Assembly (NCBI GenBank): GCA_947044405.1
Contig: CAMRHE010000077.1
Location: forward strand, 1,612,001-1,676,000
Length of the DNA stretch: 64,000 nucleotides
Direction: 5' to 3'
From: Leptodactylus fallax
Lineage: Eukaryota > Chordata > Amphibia > Anura > Leptodactylidae
A model generated the notes under the pieces. It was not told the origin of the DNA and did no database searches. It worked only from the letters and a program-made list of their open reading frames with translations. The translations under genes and the position numbers were made by a program. This document shows positions 1-13,400 of this stretch, piece after piece. Each line of letters begins with the position of its first letter. Within the stretch, counting starts at the first letter, position 1.

Positions 1-754
1 TTCAAATCAATGGACTATATGTCATACAGAACAGGTCCTCCAGAGCGAAAGATGTTCTTTTTTTTTTTTTTTTATAAGGAGTCTGAACAGAGGACTCCTC
101 CCATATTAACTCTCTAATATGGTATAAGAAAAGGTTTTTTTTTTCACTAAACTACTAAGTGTGCGATCACATACCTACAGTAGCTAAAATAAAAATCACA
201 CAAGGAAATATGGATGTGATAGATCTATATTGTTCCAGTACACCTTGAATGAAAATCATTCCATTACAGATTTAGGTACCGATGGAACATGTGAAAGCAA
301 ATGTATGAGACTGCCTAAAATCTTCTCACATTTATTTATTTATTTAAAATGACTGTTTTTGGTTAACATTTTCAACAAAATTCAGTGTCACTTTAAAGTG
401 CTTTTTTTTCTACCAGATTTAGTTTAATTACCAACGTGAGGCCTGAAATATAAAACATTAGCTTCTCTCTAGAGCAGGAAGTAAAACATTAAAGTAGATA
501 CATGGACAGCGTCCAAAATCGAAGCACTGCCATTTAACATCCCCGAGGATGCTGCCTCAGTAAACCAAACAGACACCTCGCTCATTTTTAGAACACAAAA
601 CAAATAGATTTTTGCAACAATACCCACATCCCGATAACGTCCTCAGATACAGGCTCCACCCACAGTGTAGAAAGGGGAAATATATGATGCGTAGAGAACT
701 GCGGAAAGAGTGAACATGACGTAAGAAAAAACAATGGCTACTTATAGTCTAGAG
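1..754. other. ALS2 intron, no gene seen
   Basis: AT-rich intronic sequence with a poly-T run near 57-75. No exon-like conserved segment or bounded repeat was recognised. Confidence 0.6.
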
Positions 755-1032
755 CAGGGGTGGCAAACTGAATATACAGTGGCCCAAAATTAAAAACTTG
801 GACCAAACTTGATAATTATTGAAAAAATGTCTAGAATTGAGGAAGTTTTTCCTTCTCATCAGATATAACTATGAACCTTTTCATATGGAAACAAAAGTTT
901 TGCTTGAACAAAGAATCTGGATCAAGCAAAGCTTAATACGGTTTGCTACACTCTGATCTACTCTACTAGACATTTGGTATGTTCTCGTGGGCCAAATATA
1001 ATTACACTGCGGGCCAGAGTTTGACACCTATG
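755..1032. mobile_element. hAT-type nonautonomous element
   Basis: Ends are CAGGGGTGGCAAACT and AGTTTGACACCTATG, an inverted pair of the form seen in vertebrate hAT (Charlie-like) elements, with internal GGCCCAAAAT/GTGGGCCAAAT segments. Flanking 8-mers are only roughly similar, so the copy looks old. No coding capacity. Confidence 0.6.
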
Positions 1033-1346
1033 TCCGAGACTATCTGATGCTCTTAAAATAAAACTAGAACTTGTATTTGTTGTCGTCTACGCTTCTGCAG
1101 CTGCCCACAAGACCACTTTTCACTTACAATGGATTGGGTAAGTGAGTCAAGAAATTCTATGAAACCTTGATATTTCCAAAGTTTGAGAGACGCACATCTT
1201 TTTGATCATCCAGTCCATTAAAAAAAACATTTTAAACAAGTTTAAAAAACAAATCCACCCCCATTCCACTCCCCCCAAAATTGGCTGTGAGAAACAAACC
1301 ATTTTAGATTTAACAATTCATATATCTATATGTTATATTATCGCAC

Positions 1347-1475
1347 CTGGGCATGAACCAGGGCATCATTGAAAAGAATGAACCAGTTGACAGAAAAGCG
1401 CCCAGCATTCTGCAAACAGAGTCCACGGTTGCTGCTTTCACAGATCAGACGTCTTTCTGGTTTCCTCAATGAATC
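1347..1475 (-). CDS. als2: ALS2 coding exon 14 (start of PH domain; last exon in window)
   Basis: 129 bp, residues 894-936: [19 protein letters not shown] then [20 protein letters not shown]. This is the N-terminal part of the PH domain. Acceptor ttctgcag; donor CAG|gtgcga. The following exon is not found in 1-1346 and must lie outside the window. Confidence 0.96.
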
Positions 1476-4400
1476 CTGCAGAACAAAAAAGATCTATGTA
1501 AAAATTAAGACAAACAACAAAGCGACCCAACAACATAAAATATGTAAGTTACCATAGTATACAATAATCATAGCAACGTAGATTACATGGACACTGCAAG
1601 CACCAAAGTTCCGAACACACCAACCTATTGGAGGATGTATGTGACTGTGAGACTGCAGACTGCATTCAACTGTGGCAGTTTTTGCTGCGTTTTTTGAGCC
1701 AAAGCCAGGAGTGGATTGATCAAAAGGTAGAAATGTAAGACCTTCCTACATATTTCCTCTTCCTTTTGCAGCCATACTTGGCTTTGGCTCTAAAAAGCAG
1801 CAAAATTTGCAACAAAATAAGCCATGTTTCTGCAATGTGGGGCCTGGCACCTCGCTTACTTCTTTTCCTTCTTCCTGTCAAACCAAGTGCTATTTGACAT
1901 CAAGGACCCCACTCCGAATTCCAAATACCTGCAGGGATACTTTTTGGGAGTCTAAGTTTTATTGCCGATTTTAGAACAAACCATAAACTTCCCCATCATG
2001 TTTGGACAGCTGATAAAGATGACTTTTCACCACCGCCACCAACTCCAACTCTTTCATCCTTTAATAAGCACTGCTAAACCAATTCTGGCGCAGTTGGAAA
2101 TTTTCCTCAAGCCCCCACCATTCCTGAGCAATCAGTTAGTTTAGGTTCCTGATGTACTAGCAAGAACAGATGTGACTCCAAGATCTCTGACACTGTCTGC
2201 TTCAGAATGGAGCTCTGAGTCACACCCTCTTGCCTGCCCCTACCTGACACCACCCACTTGACCAAAACTAAGTGCACTGATTGCTCAGGAGTAGTGATGA
2301 CTACAGAAAAGATATCAACTGCACTGGAGTAAGTAGGGGGCCAGGTACTTAAGGAAAAAAAAAAGTTTGAGTTGATGGGAGGTGGGGAAAGGTACATGAA
2401 AGTATAGCTGACTCATTCACCTTGTGCCATCTCACTGAACTTTTTTAAGATTCTTTAAACAAAAACATTGAAATTAAAATCGAGAATCGCCCATAAAAAA
2501 CAAACAAACAAACATGGGGATCTTGGTATGCGTTTTAGGCCCTCCACAATTTGTAGCACCTGGAGGTATACTTCCCTTGTACCTTTCTGTCCCTTTCCTT
2601 CCCTCATGGTTCATGTCTTGTAACCCCCTTAAACCTATTTGTGACATGCCAAGTACTCTGTACATCTCTGTTGATTTTCTCTTATCTGCATTCGCCCTCC
2701 ATGGCACATTTACCATTTCTTTGCATTATACTGCCTTCTTATATTTTGTTATTCTTGTATACGTTGGAAAAATTATTTTAGAGATGTTATTTTTAGGTAA
2801 AATTGGCCTGTCCTGGGAAAGAGCCACATCTACAGAAATGTGGATATTCCATAAATCTCTGAGTGGGTTAGGGACAAGAATCTCTCACATTGAGGAGAGC
2901 ACCAGTAAAGGTGTGTAGAGATTTTAATTGCCTTTCGCCCTCTACTTAGCATCTACATATCACAAGGCATTATGGGAAAGGAGCTGGGGAGCTCATGCGC
3001 CCTCTATTGGATGTAACAAATCCTCAATTTGCTTTTGACTCACCGAGCCTTGAGACAGCAAAAGGGATTTTAGCCAAGCCAATTTCACTTATCTGCATAC
3101 AGCGCTGTTTCCGGATCGTTGTCCTTCATCATTACAGAGCAAAGTGAATTGGCTGGCTTAGTGGGAGGCAATGAGTGGGTTAGGGACAAGAAAATCCCTT
3201 TTGCTGTCTCAAGGCTCGGTGAGTCAAAAGCAAATTGAGGATTTGTTACATCCAATAGAGGGCGCATGAGCTCCCCAGCTCCTTTCCCATAATGCCTTGT
3301 GATCCATAAATCTCTGACATGGAAAACCCTTTTAAACATTCAACAGTGTAAAAAAAATATACATATACAGTCAATGAAAAAGTTTGGGCACCCCTATTAA
3401 TCTTAATCATTTTAGTCTAAATATTTGGGTGTTTGCAACAGCCATTTCAATTTGATATATCTAATAACTGATGGACACAGTAATATTTCAGGATTGAAAT
3501 GAGGTTTATTGTACTAACAGAAAATGTGCAATATGCATTAAAGCAAAATTTGACCGGTGCAAAAGTATGGGCACCTCAACAGAAAAGTGACATTAATATT
3601 TAGTAGATCCTCCTTTGCAAAAATAACAGCCTCTAGTCGCTTCCTGTAGCTTTAATCAGTCCTGGATCCTGGATGAAGGTATTTTTGACCATTCCTCTTT
3701 ACAAAACAATTCCAGTTCAGTTAAGTTTGATGGTCGCCGAGCATGGACAGCCCGCCAAATTATCCCACAGATGTTCAATGATATTCAGGCTGGGGACTGG
3801 GATGGCCATTCCAGAACATTGTAATTGTTCCTCTGCATGAATGCCTGAGTAGATTTGGATCATTGTCTTGCTGAAATATCCATCCCCGGCGAACCAAATT
3901 CGTCACTGATTCTTGTACATTATTCTCAAGAATCTGCTGATACTGAGTTGAATCCATGCGACCCCAACTAACAATATCCCGGTGCCGGCATTGGCCACAC
4001 AGCCCCAAAGCATGATGGAACCTCCACCAAATACAGTGGGTAGCAAGTGTTTTCTTGGAATGCTGTGTTTTTGGACGCCATGCATAACGCCTTTTTGTAT
4101 GACCAAACAACTCAATCTTTGTTTCATCAGTCCACAGGACCTTCTTCCAAAATGAAGCTGGCTTGTCCAAATGTGCTTTTGCATACCTCAGGCGACCTGT
4201 TTGTGGCGTGCTTTCAGAAACGGCCTTCGCATCACTCTCCCATACAGCTCTCCTGTGCAAAGTGTGCTGTATTGTTGACCGATGCACAGTGACACCATCT
4301 GCAGCAAGATGATGCTGCAGCTCTTTGGAGGTGGCTGTGGATTGTCCTTGACTGTTCTCACCATCTCTTCTCTGCCTTTCTGATATTTTCTTGGCCTGCC

Positions 4401-7400
4401 ACTCTGGGCTTAACAAGAACTGTCCCTGTGGTCTTCCATTCCTACTATGTTCCTCACAGTGGAAACTGACAGGTTAAATCTCTGAGACAACTTGTATCCC
4501 CCCTGAACAACTATGTTGAACAATCTTTGTTTTCAGATCATTTGAGCGTTGTTTTGAAGAGCCCAGATGCCACTCTTCAGAGGAGATTCAAATAGGAGAA
4601 CAACGCAATTGGCCACCTTAAATACCTTCTCATGATTGGATACACCTGGCTATGAAGTCAAAGCTCAGTGAGGTTACAAAACCAATTTGTGCTTCAGTAA
4701 GTCAGAAAAAGTAGTTAGGAGTATTCAAATCAATAAAATGATAAGGGTACCCAAATTTTGCACCGGCAAATTTTGGTTTAATGCATATTGCACATTTTCT
4801 GTTAGTACAATAAACCTCATTTCAATCCTGAAATATTACTGTGTCCATCAGTTATTAGATATATCAAATTGAAATGGCTGTTGCAAACACCCAAATATTT
4901 AGAACTAAAAATGATTAAGATTAATAGGGGTGCCCAAACTTTTCATATGACTGTATAAAGCAGACTTTTCTTATCAATTACAGTTCCAAGTGAGGTTGGA
5001 GACATACCGTCATCTTCCCTGGAAAGGTCTTCCAGAATCCCAAGGTGAATTCAGCCTCCTTCTTCTTTCTACTCAAAGATAAGGCCAAAGCATCATAACT
5101 AGTGCTGGAGTCTTGAAGCTTTTTGTATTCTGATGAGGACTGACATACACAATAGAAGATAAGACTGTGAGGCATGGCTTGTGATGGTGAGCAACAAATA
5201 TAGTGCCACACAACTCTATACCAAATAACTGAACAGTCAGAACAGAAAAAACCTCCAAAAAGCCTATCTTGTCCTCATGTTTTAGAAAACTTTTATCTTT
5301 TCTTATAAAGTGTGTGGATTTGTATGTTGGGATGCTGAGGGGGGGGGGACCTACTAGAAATAAGGTCATCTGTGTCCTAGGATGTCCTTATCATGCTTAA
5401 AGGGAATGTGTCGCCTGGAAATCATCTATTGTTTCAATTACATTTATATGTTAAACATTTTTAAGAATTTTTGGAGATGCTATTTTAATTTTCCAAATTA
5501 ATACTGTTTAAAAAAAACTAAAAAAATCCGAAAAAATCTTGCAATTCCAACTTTTGCCACTAAGCCTAAAACACACTGTGACTTCCTGTTTACAATAGAA
5601 GGACCATGGACGGAATTGTCTGGAGCAGACCCTATGCCCTTGTATGGGAGCATTTTCTAGGCATGCTCTGTGCCCGGGGCAGTGGTCATTGTGCACAGAA
5701 GCGGAGTAGATAAGCTGTTACAGCTCTATTGTGACTGTAGGATTAAGTTTTTTATCTACATAAACACACTAGGTGTGATCATCAGTGTGCTGATAAAGTG
5801 AGGGGCTGCTGCAAAGAAATCTCCTACACAAAACAGGAAGTCTCAGCATATTATATGGCCTAGTGGACAGTGTCATTACTACAGGATTTTTACGATTTTT
5901 TTTAATATAAATAACAACATGGAAAAATGTTAAAAACCTCACCAAAAATTCTTTAAAAAAATGAACAAAAAACTTGATAAAAAATAAGCCATTTCCTGGT
6001 GACACATTGCCTTTAAATAGGACCTTTCACCATCTGATGCAGTAGGAATTTTTTCTCTAGCCCCCACCGTTCCTGAGCAAACAGTGATGATCTTTTCAGT
6101 CTACCTGTTACCACAAATCTCTAATATGAAGATGTTGGTGTCAAGCAGGAGGAGGCAAGGGGGCGTGACTCAAAGGTCCTATCAGAAGTGGACTTTGTCA
6201 GGGATAAGAATCACGCCCCTTGTCTAACGCTGCCACCTGATCGTACAGAGCCTAAATAGTATATCAAGCACCAAAACTAATGGTGGAGTACAGTTGGGGG
6301 GATAGAGGAAAAAAAAAAAGTCCAACTGCACCAGAATCAGTATATAGTAGTCTATTAAAGGAAGAAAAAAGCTGGAGTTAGTGAAACGTCCTCTTTAAAT
6401 TCGCTTAATTCCTTACAGATTACCTAAAGACTGGGATCATTGAACGGTGTGTTGCCTTCCTGGTGCTCATATTTGACACATCGTGGATCGGGTTGATAGA
6501 TTACTGGGTGGGGCTGGTATGAATCCAACGGTCATGGTGCATGTAGGCACAAAATGACAAAGCTAGAGGTAGGTGGAAGGTTTTTAAAAATTAATTCAGG
6601 GATCTAGGAAGCAAACTGAAGGCAAGGATCTCGAAGGTGGTATTTTTGGAAATACTACTTGTACCACAGGCCACACAGAAGAGGTAGCTAGAGATTAGGG
6701 AGGTAAATAAGTGGCTGAAGAGCTGGAGTAGGAAGGAAGGATTCGGGTTCTTGGAGATCTGTGCCGGATTTTGCTGTGGGCTGCAGATTCTATGGTAGGG
6801 ATGGGCTGCACCTCAATGGGGAGGGTGCAGCTGTGCTCCAGAAGAATGATAGAGGATTGGAGGAGTGCAAACTAGGGACTGTAGAGAGCAAGATAGTGTA
6901 GACAAGGAACTTGGGCTAAATAATGTAACTGGGGGTGGAGTGGAAGGGTGGGGTGAGAACAGTCAGTAGGCAGACTGTTAACCCATAAAATGTATGTATA
7001 CTAACGCCAGAAGTCTCACAAGATGGAGGAACTAGAAGTAATAATGTTGTAAGAGAAATATGACACAAGTGAGACATAGCTGGACTGGGCTGTAAACATA
7101 TAGGGGTACAGTATGTTTAAAAAGGAGTGTACCAATAGGAAATACCAAAATCCTGCCTTAAGCCGATCCTGCGAGATGTAATATGGGAGGAAAATGAATG
7201 GAGTCCTTATTGGTGGAAATTAGGGGAGGAATAAATAATAATAAAATACTGATAGGGGTTTGTTACAGATCCCCAAATATAATGGAAGAAGAAGTAAAAT
7301 ATACTAATAGATGAGCCCGCAAAAACATAATAAAGTCATTATTATGGGGGATTTCAACTACCCATATATAAATTGTGAGGTAGACGGGAACATAAACAAA

Positions 7401-10400
7401 ATTGGACATTTTCAAAAACATTCTAAATAAGACCAGTAAAAACCTACTGTATACCTTATGGGAATAAGAGGGCTAGGAATCATAGAAAAAAATATGGCTA
7501 ACTAATTTGAAAAAGGAAGCACTGAAAGGGGGTATCTAGCTTCCAAAAATAATCTGCAAATACATCCACAGAAGTACTAAATACTCACTGTTCCATTGTG
7601 CAGCCTTTACTTGGCTTTATTTTACTTGTTCACCTTGTATCACTGATTTATATGCGGTGAATCTGTAGAATAAACTATCTTTTCCCATGATGTATCTGCC
7701 TGCTCTCACTCTCTGTTACCCCTCCCTTCGCCACTCTCCCCTGCAATGGAGTCTCAGATAATAAATCACTCCCACATCCAAGGTCACATCTTCCTGTGAT
7801 ATTTCATTTGCAAGCTCACTCCCCACACTATGAGCAGCAAACACAGAGAGTTAGAGCAGGCAGATAAATCATGGGAAATGTATTTTGTCCACAGATTCAC
7901 TGTATGTAACAGTGATACAAGGAGCAGCAAGTAAAATAAAGCAAAGGCTGCATAAAGGAACAGTGAGAGAGAATATTTGCCAAGAAAAGTAAAAATAATC
8001 TTCAAATACATAAATAATAAAATAAAAACTGACAATGTGGGACCAACCAAAAATAATTTGGGTGTAATGGTGGAGAAGGATGAGGAAAAGGCAGAGCTAT
8101 TAAATGCCTTTTTCTCTACTGTATTTACACAAGAAAATCCAATGACCACAGATTAGCGGTAATGTAAATTCTCCATTACATAGCACCTGTTTAACCCAGG
8201 AGGAACTGCAGCGCCGCCTTCAAAATACTAAAATAGAGAAATCGCCGGATCCAGATAGCATACAACACCGAGTTCTGAAGGAATTATGCACGGTGACAGA
8301 TAAACCCTTATATCTAATATTTAAAGGGGACCTTATTAGGGGAATGGGTGAACTGGAGTACGATGACAGATTAACTAATTTGGGGTTATTCAGTTTAGAA
8401 AAAAGACCTAATAACAATGTACAAATACATGAAGGGACAGCACAAAGAACTTTCTAATGATCTTTTTTCATCTTGGGAGGTGACAGTGAAAAGAGGACTT
8501 CTAGAGGAGAGATAATTTCACCAGCAACATAGATAGGGATTCTTTACTATAAGAATAGCAAGGCTATAGAACTCACTGCCACAGAATGTGATGATGGTGG
8601 ATTCATTGTGCAAGTTCAAAGAGTGCCTGGATTCTCAAAAAGAAAAATATTAAGGGTTATGGGTTTTAGATTTGGGTAAGGACAAGTTCATCCAGGGCTT
8701 TATACTGATTGCCAGATTGGAGTAAGGAAGGAATTTTTCCCCCTGACATGGGGCAATTGACATCGGCCTAATGGAGTTGTTTTTTTTTTTTTTTTTTTGC
8801 CTTCGGCTGGATCAACACTGTGGGGTTATAGGTTGAGATTGGTGGACAACACTGATGTGTCTTCAACCAACCTCATCTTCTATGTAATCTTGGAAAAGTG
8901 TATATGAAAGTTTCTGCTAACAGCGAAAGGAGTGATATTCATGAGAAATACAGGAACAGTGAGTGTTCTCAAATTTCTTTATACTTCATTGAAGAGTAAG
9001 ATGAAAATTGAAGAAAATACAAGGATCAGCTAGTCTATTAACCAGCTAGCAAAACACTGCAACCCATAAAAATATGCCACTTTATTGCGGCTTCTGTGGT
9101 CAAGTGTAAGAAAGAGAAACTTTTATAACTAGATTAGCTACAATGCAAAACTGCAGTAACATACCACTTCAAAGCACATGGCGAGCTTCAATAACAGTCT
9201 GGCATACTCATGCAGTCTGGTTATCGGTGAAAAGAAGAGGGAATTGAGTGTTTCCGGTACAGAGGCACCCTCATCTGTCCCATGGCTGAGACTCTGAACC
9301 AGACTCTGGTTCTTACTGAAGAAGTCCCTAAAATTACAAGATATATTACAATGATTAATAACAATATAATTACAATATATGTACATAGGAAATAATAATC
9401 TCAGCAAACTCAAAGGGTTTGTCAGTGGTGTAATTATGTTATCCAATCCCCCAAACGGAGTAACCCCTCATAGTAAAATAGTATCTTATTTCCTTAAAGG
9501 AATGTTCCTACATGTCATTTGTGGCTATATCTATAATATATGCAATAAATGCCTGATGTGGATCCCAAAGACCCAGGGCTGCCTGCTTTGCTATTTTCGG
9601 GTGTTCCATACAGGTGAATGCATGTCTCATTAACTTGCGGCAACAGATGGGTATTCGTTCTCAAGATAGATGTGTGCCCCAAAGATGGGACAAGCACGCA
9701 TCGGGCATTTATGGCATAGGATTTAAAGCGTACCTGTCATGTCAGGTGACTTTTCTGAATAAGCTGTTAATTGTATACATGAGGAGTAATGGTATTTCTT
9801 AAATATATGGCATTATATATCTATATTTTGAAGTCCTCTCTCAAATGGCGGGCAGAGACTAGCTGCCATAAACTGCTCAAAGTACGTATTGGAGAATCTG
9901 CTCTATAACTGCCTGTCACACACTGAAAGAGAGTCCTCGGACCATGCAGGTCATATATAGAGAAGTACTGCTATGTACCGAGTAAAGTACTTTTGTTGTG
10001 ATAGATGCTGAATAGGAGGTTTCTTTCTACTTTTATCTCCTGTAAATTTAGTTCACTCCTCCCCCTCCCCTCTCCATAGACATCAGTCAGTGAACAGTGA
10101 TTTTAGAATGAAAGGCAATTTAACAGAGGGAAGCAGAGCAGGGAAACAGCTTGATAAGAGCAGAAACAGGTATTTCTCTCTGAAAAGATAGATCTGCACC
10201 AGGTGTCCGTTTTTCTGGTCTGTCTGAAGACCAGAAAAACAGACAGGCTGCAAAAATAGTGATCACCAACAGTGCTTGAGGGATCTCATTGACTATAATG
10301 TGGTCCACTGGGTGTCCATTTTTCTTAACCAAAATCAGCAGACGAAAACGTCCTGCAAGCCCGACGGACGCCTGGCACAGATGTGACCCCCACCTAACAA

Positions 10401-13400
10401 TAACATTTCTTGTAATCGCCTGCACTATTTATTTATGCAAAGTCTGATGAAACAACAGTGCCTGTCTAAGGGTAAGTTCACACGGCGGAAAATGAAGAGG
10501 AATTTCTCTTCATTTTCCGCTGCCATTTTCTGCCCGTGGGCTACCCGTGGCAAATTCGTCTGTGTGAGCTTACCCTAAGATTTAAGGCATCTCTTCAAAG
10601 TGAATAAAACAATCTCCCACCCTTCAACTACGTGAGTGGTAAGTCATTTATCTAGAGTCAGCTAGTTGTCAGATCCCACTTCTCCTGACTCTTCGCCAGT
10701 TGTCAAAGCAATGATGAGGATGTAACTATGTGATGAACTATGACCACAGTACTTACACTGCTGATTTGGAGAGAAGTGAAAATCCTCCCATAACCAGGAA
10801 GTTGGACAGAGAAGAACAATAGCTGAAACAAGTGATACAAAACGCGATTAAAATGTATAACAGTAATACTTGTACCGCTGTAGCTTCTCTGTAAAGAATA
10901 ACTTTGTATTAAAGCAGTATTCCCACCACAGTAAGTAAGTGATAACATTTATACTACAATATGCCACAGACACAGCTAGTGAAAAAACTGAAGCTAAAGC
11001 AGCACACTGACTCTGTATAACTATCCAAGAAGATACTCGAATGCTCCAAGATGGAAAGGCTTCTTGCATCTTTGGCACCTCGGAGAAAATTGCTGAGTGA
11101 AGTTCCATGCTGGCCGATCAGGTAGCAGAGCTTGCAGAACTTTGTGGCCATGTCTTGCAGAAGCTGAACAGTCGTTATAGAGCCCAGGTTGTCTTAAACA
11201 AGAAAGGATAAAGTTCACATGAATAATACTTTAATATCAGCGTTTAACACTTGGATACAAAAAAAACCCAAACAAAAAAAACCAAAAAAACACATTTATA
11301 ATGTCATAGCAGAAAACCCTGTGAGGGTGGGTTCACACTTGTGCCGGCACTCCGTCTGCCGTGAATCCGACCTAAATGTCAGAAAAAAAGGATTGGGACA
11401 GGATAGTGAAAGGTTTAAGATGGCAGGCCTTTGTTTCCAACGAAAAAAAAACCGCTTCACGGCGGTGTAAGCGCACACCCGTGCATTGCTTTAAAAACCC
11501 ATTGAAGTGAATTGGGTTTTAAGCAAACAGTCTTAAACCTTTCCCTAGCCTGTCCCAATTCTTTTTTCCTACAATTAGGTCAGATTCACGGCGGATGGAG
11601 TGCTGGCGCAAGTGTGAACCCACCATGACAAAGTCAATTCTTAAGTTTGCGTTAAAGAAGTATTCATATCTGAATTATTTCAAGAATGCAGATCAGGTGA
11701 CGACTGTTCACTAATTCTAAGTGTCCGTCAGCTGCTTGCTGGGATCTTCCTGTAACTCCCATAGTGTTCAATGGGCAGAGCCACAAGTAAATGCATCCAC
11801 TATTACATGCACTTCAAACCAGACACTCTGAATTGCCAAATAGGAAGGGAGTCACATGACCCAACTTCACTAAACAGGTATGGGGGTCCAAACGTGGGCC
11901 ATTTCTTCAGTAGGTGTAGACATCCCATTCACATAAATGTATTCAAGCGGTTTTAAGCTATGTATTAGGTTACTCATTTTCTTAGTTTTGTATTTATTGT
12001 ACTTGCTATTTTCACTAGGTTTGATTAAAAGATCTAATAGAAAAACTTGGCATAAAATTAGGTGGATGTAAATGTGGCACATCTTTGGTGCACAGCACTT
12101 TCTTGCACCAAAGATGAGCCACATTGTTCCATCTGCACCCATTCGCCACTTTTTTACAAAAGTGAGGGGAGCAGGGCGGAGATCAAGGTGGGCTGGGACG
12201 GGGACATTCCAGGCCATAACCATAAAATAAGTAGGATACTTTATATGCACTGTGATAAAGCACACTTACCCAGCCCTAAAAGAGGCCTAAGTATCTGGGA
12301 CTTCACATCACTTAGGTGGCAATAAAAGCTCCTCTCAGTGGAAGCCAGTTCATGGAGGTTCCCAATATAACCCATCATGTTGCGGTCCACAAGTGCCAAG
12401 CAGCTGTTGGATCCAGCACAAATACTACAGATGTAGCCCAGCTTAAATGAGAGAGATTTGTAAGTAAATCTTACATGGGAAGAAATGAAAAATGCTGTTC
12501 AACCAAGAAATATTCTGCAAGTAATTGTAATAAAATGACACTGTCTCTTTATATAGGTGTATGATACATAAAGAGATTTAGGAAATCTGTAGCGCCTATT
12601 CATGTGTAACCCTTTTCATTTTGTAGATGTTATATTACTACATTACTTCACATAGAGCTAGCAATGAGACAGATTTTGCTCCATTTCCTCACCAACATAT
12701 TCACAGCTTTCACTCGTTCATTAGGCGCAGATGGATTGGGCTGATCAGCCAGGTGTCTCGCGCCATGGGTTTTGTTGATCAGCCGCAGAATTCATGGCAA
12801 AATCAAGCAGGACACTTATTTTTTCAGCATTCTTCTTCAACTTCAGGTTCAGATTCAGGGCAGAATTTGACCCTGATTTTTAGGCAGGATCTGCCCCAAA
12901 ATCAGCAGGAAATTCCTACATTTGAATTTACCCTTAAAGTGTAAATTTTCATAAGTTATTACTGGCAGATGTTTTTCATTTTTACTTTTTTTTTCCACCC
13001 ATTTTTGCGTCGTGGAGGCTTTTATTTGAAGTGACATTTTTTGGTATGTTCTTCGCTGTTTTTTTTTTTTTTTCTACATATTTCCAGAGAAAGCTAGATT
13101 CCCTATATAAGCCCATTATTTGTTCCTTTTTCTATACCCTTGATATTTTATGTCAGCTGTACTCATAAGTTTTCTTAATGCATGTGCTCACCTGGGTACA
13201 CTCTGTCAGCTGAATTGGTGCCTGCACTGGGTCTGCGCTGCTGGTAACTTCAGCTGTTCCAGGCCCACTATAATATACAACAGGCTGGTACTCATTTTTT
13301 CCATGTGCTAAAAAGAGAGAATAATCCTGCCCAGCAGCCACACTCCACACAGTGCCATCATCATATACCTATTGCAAAGGATATGAACAGTAAAATTTCA

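Noticed and set aside
1071..1140. Possible next ALS2 exon (minus-strand LWA-like peptide)
   Set aside because: Only a four-residue chance match, with a stop soon after and no proper splice sites.
3085..3339. 84-codon minus-strand frame
   Set aside because: Lies across the arms of the perfect inverted repeat; explained by the foldback.
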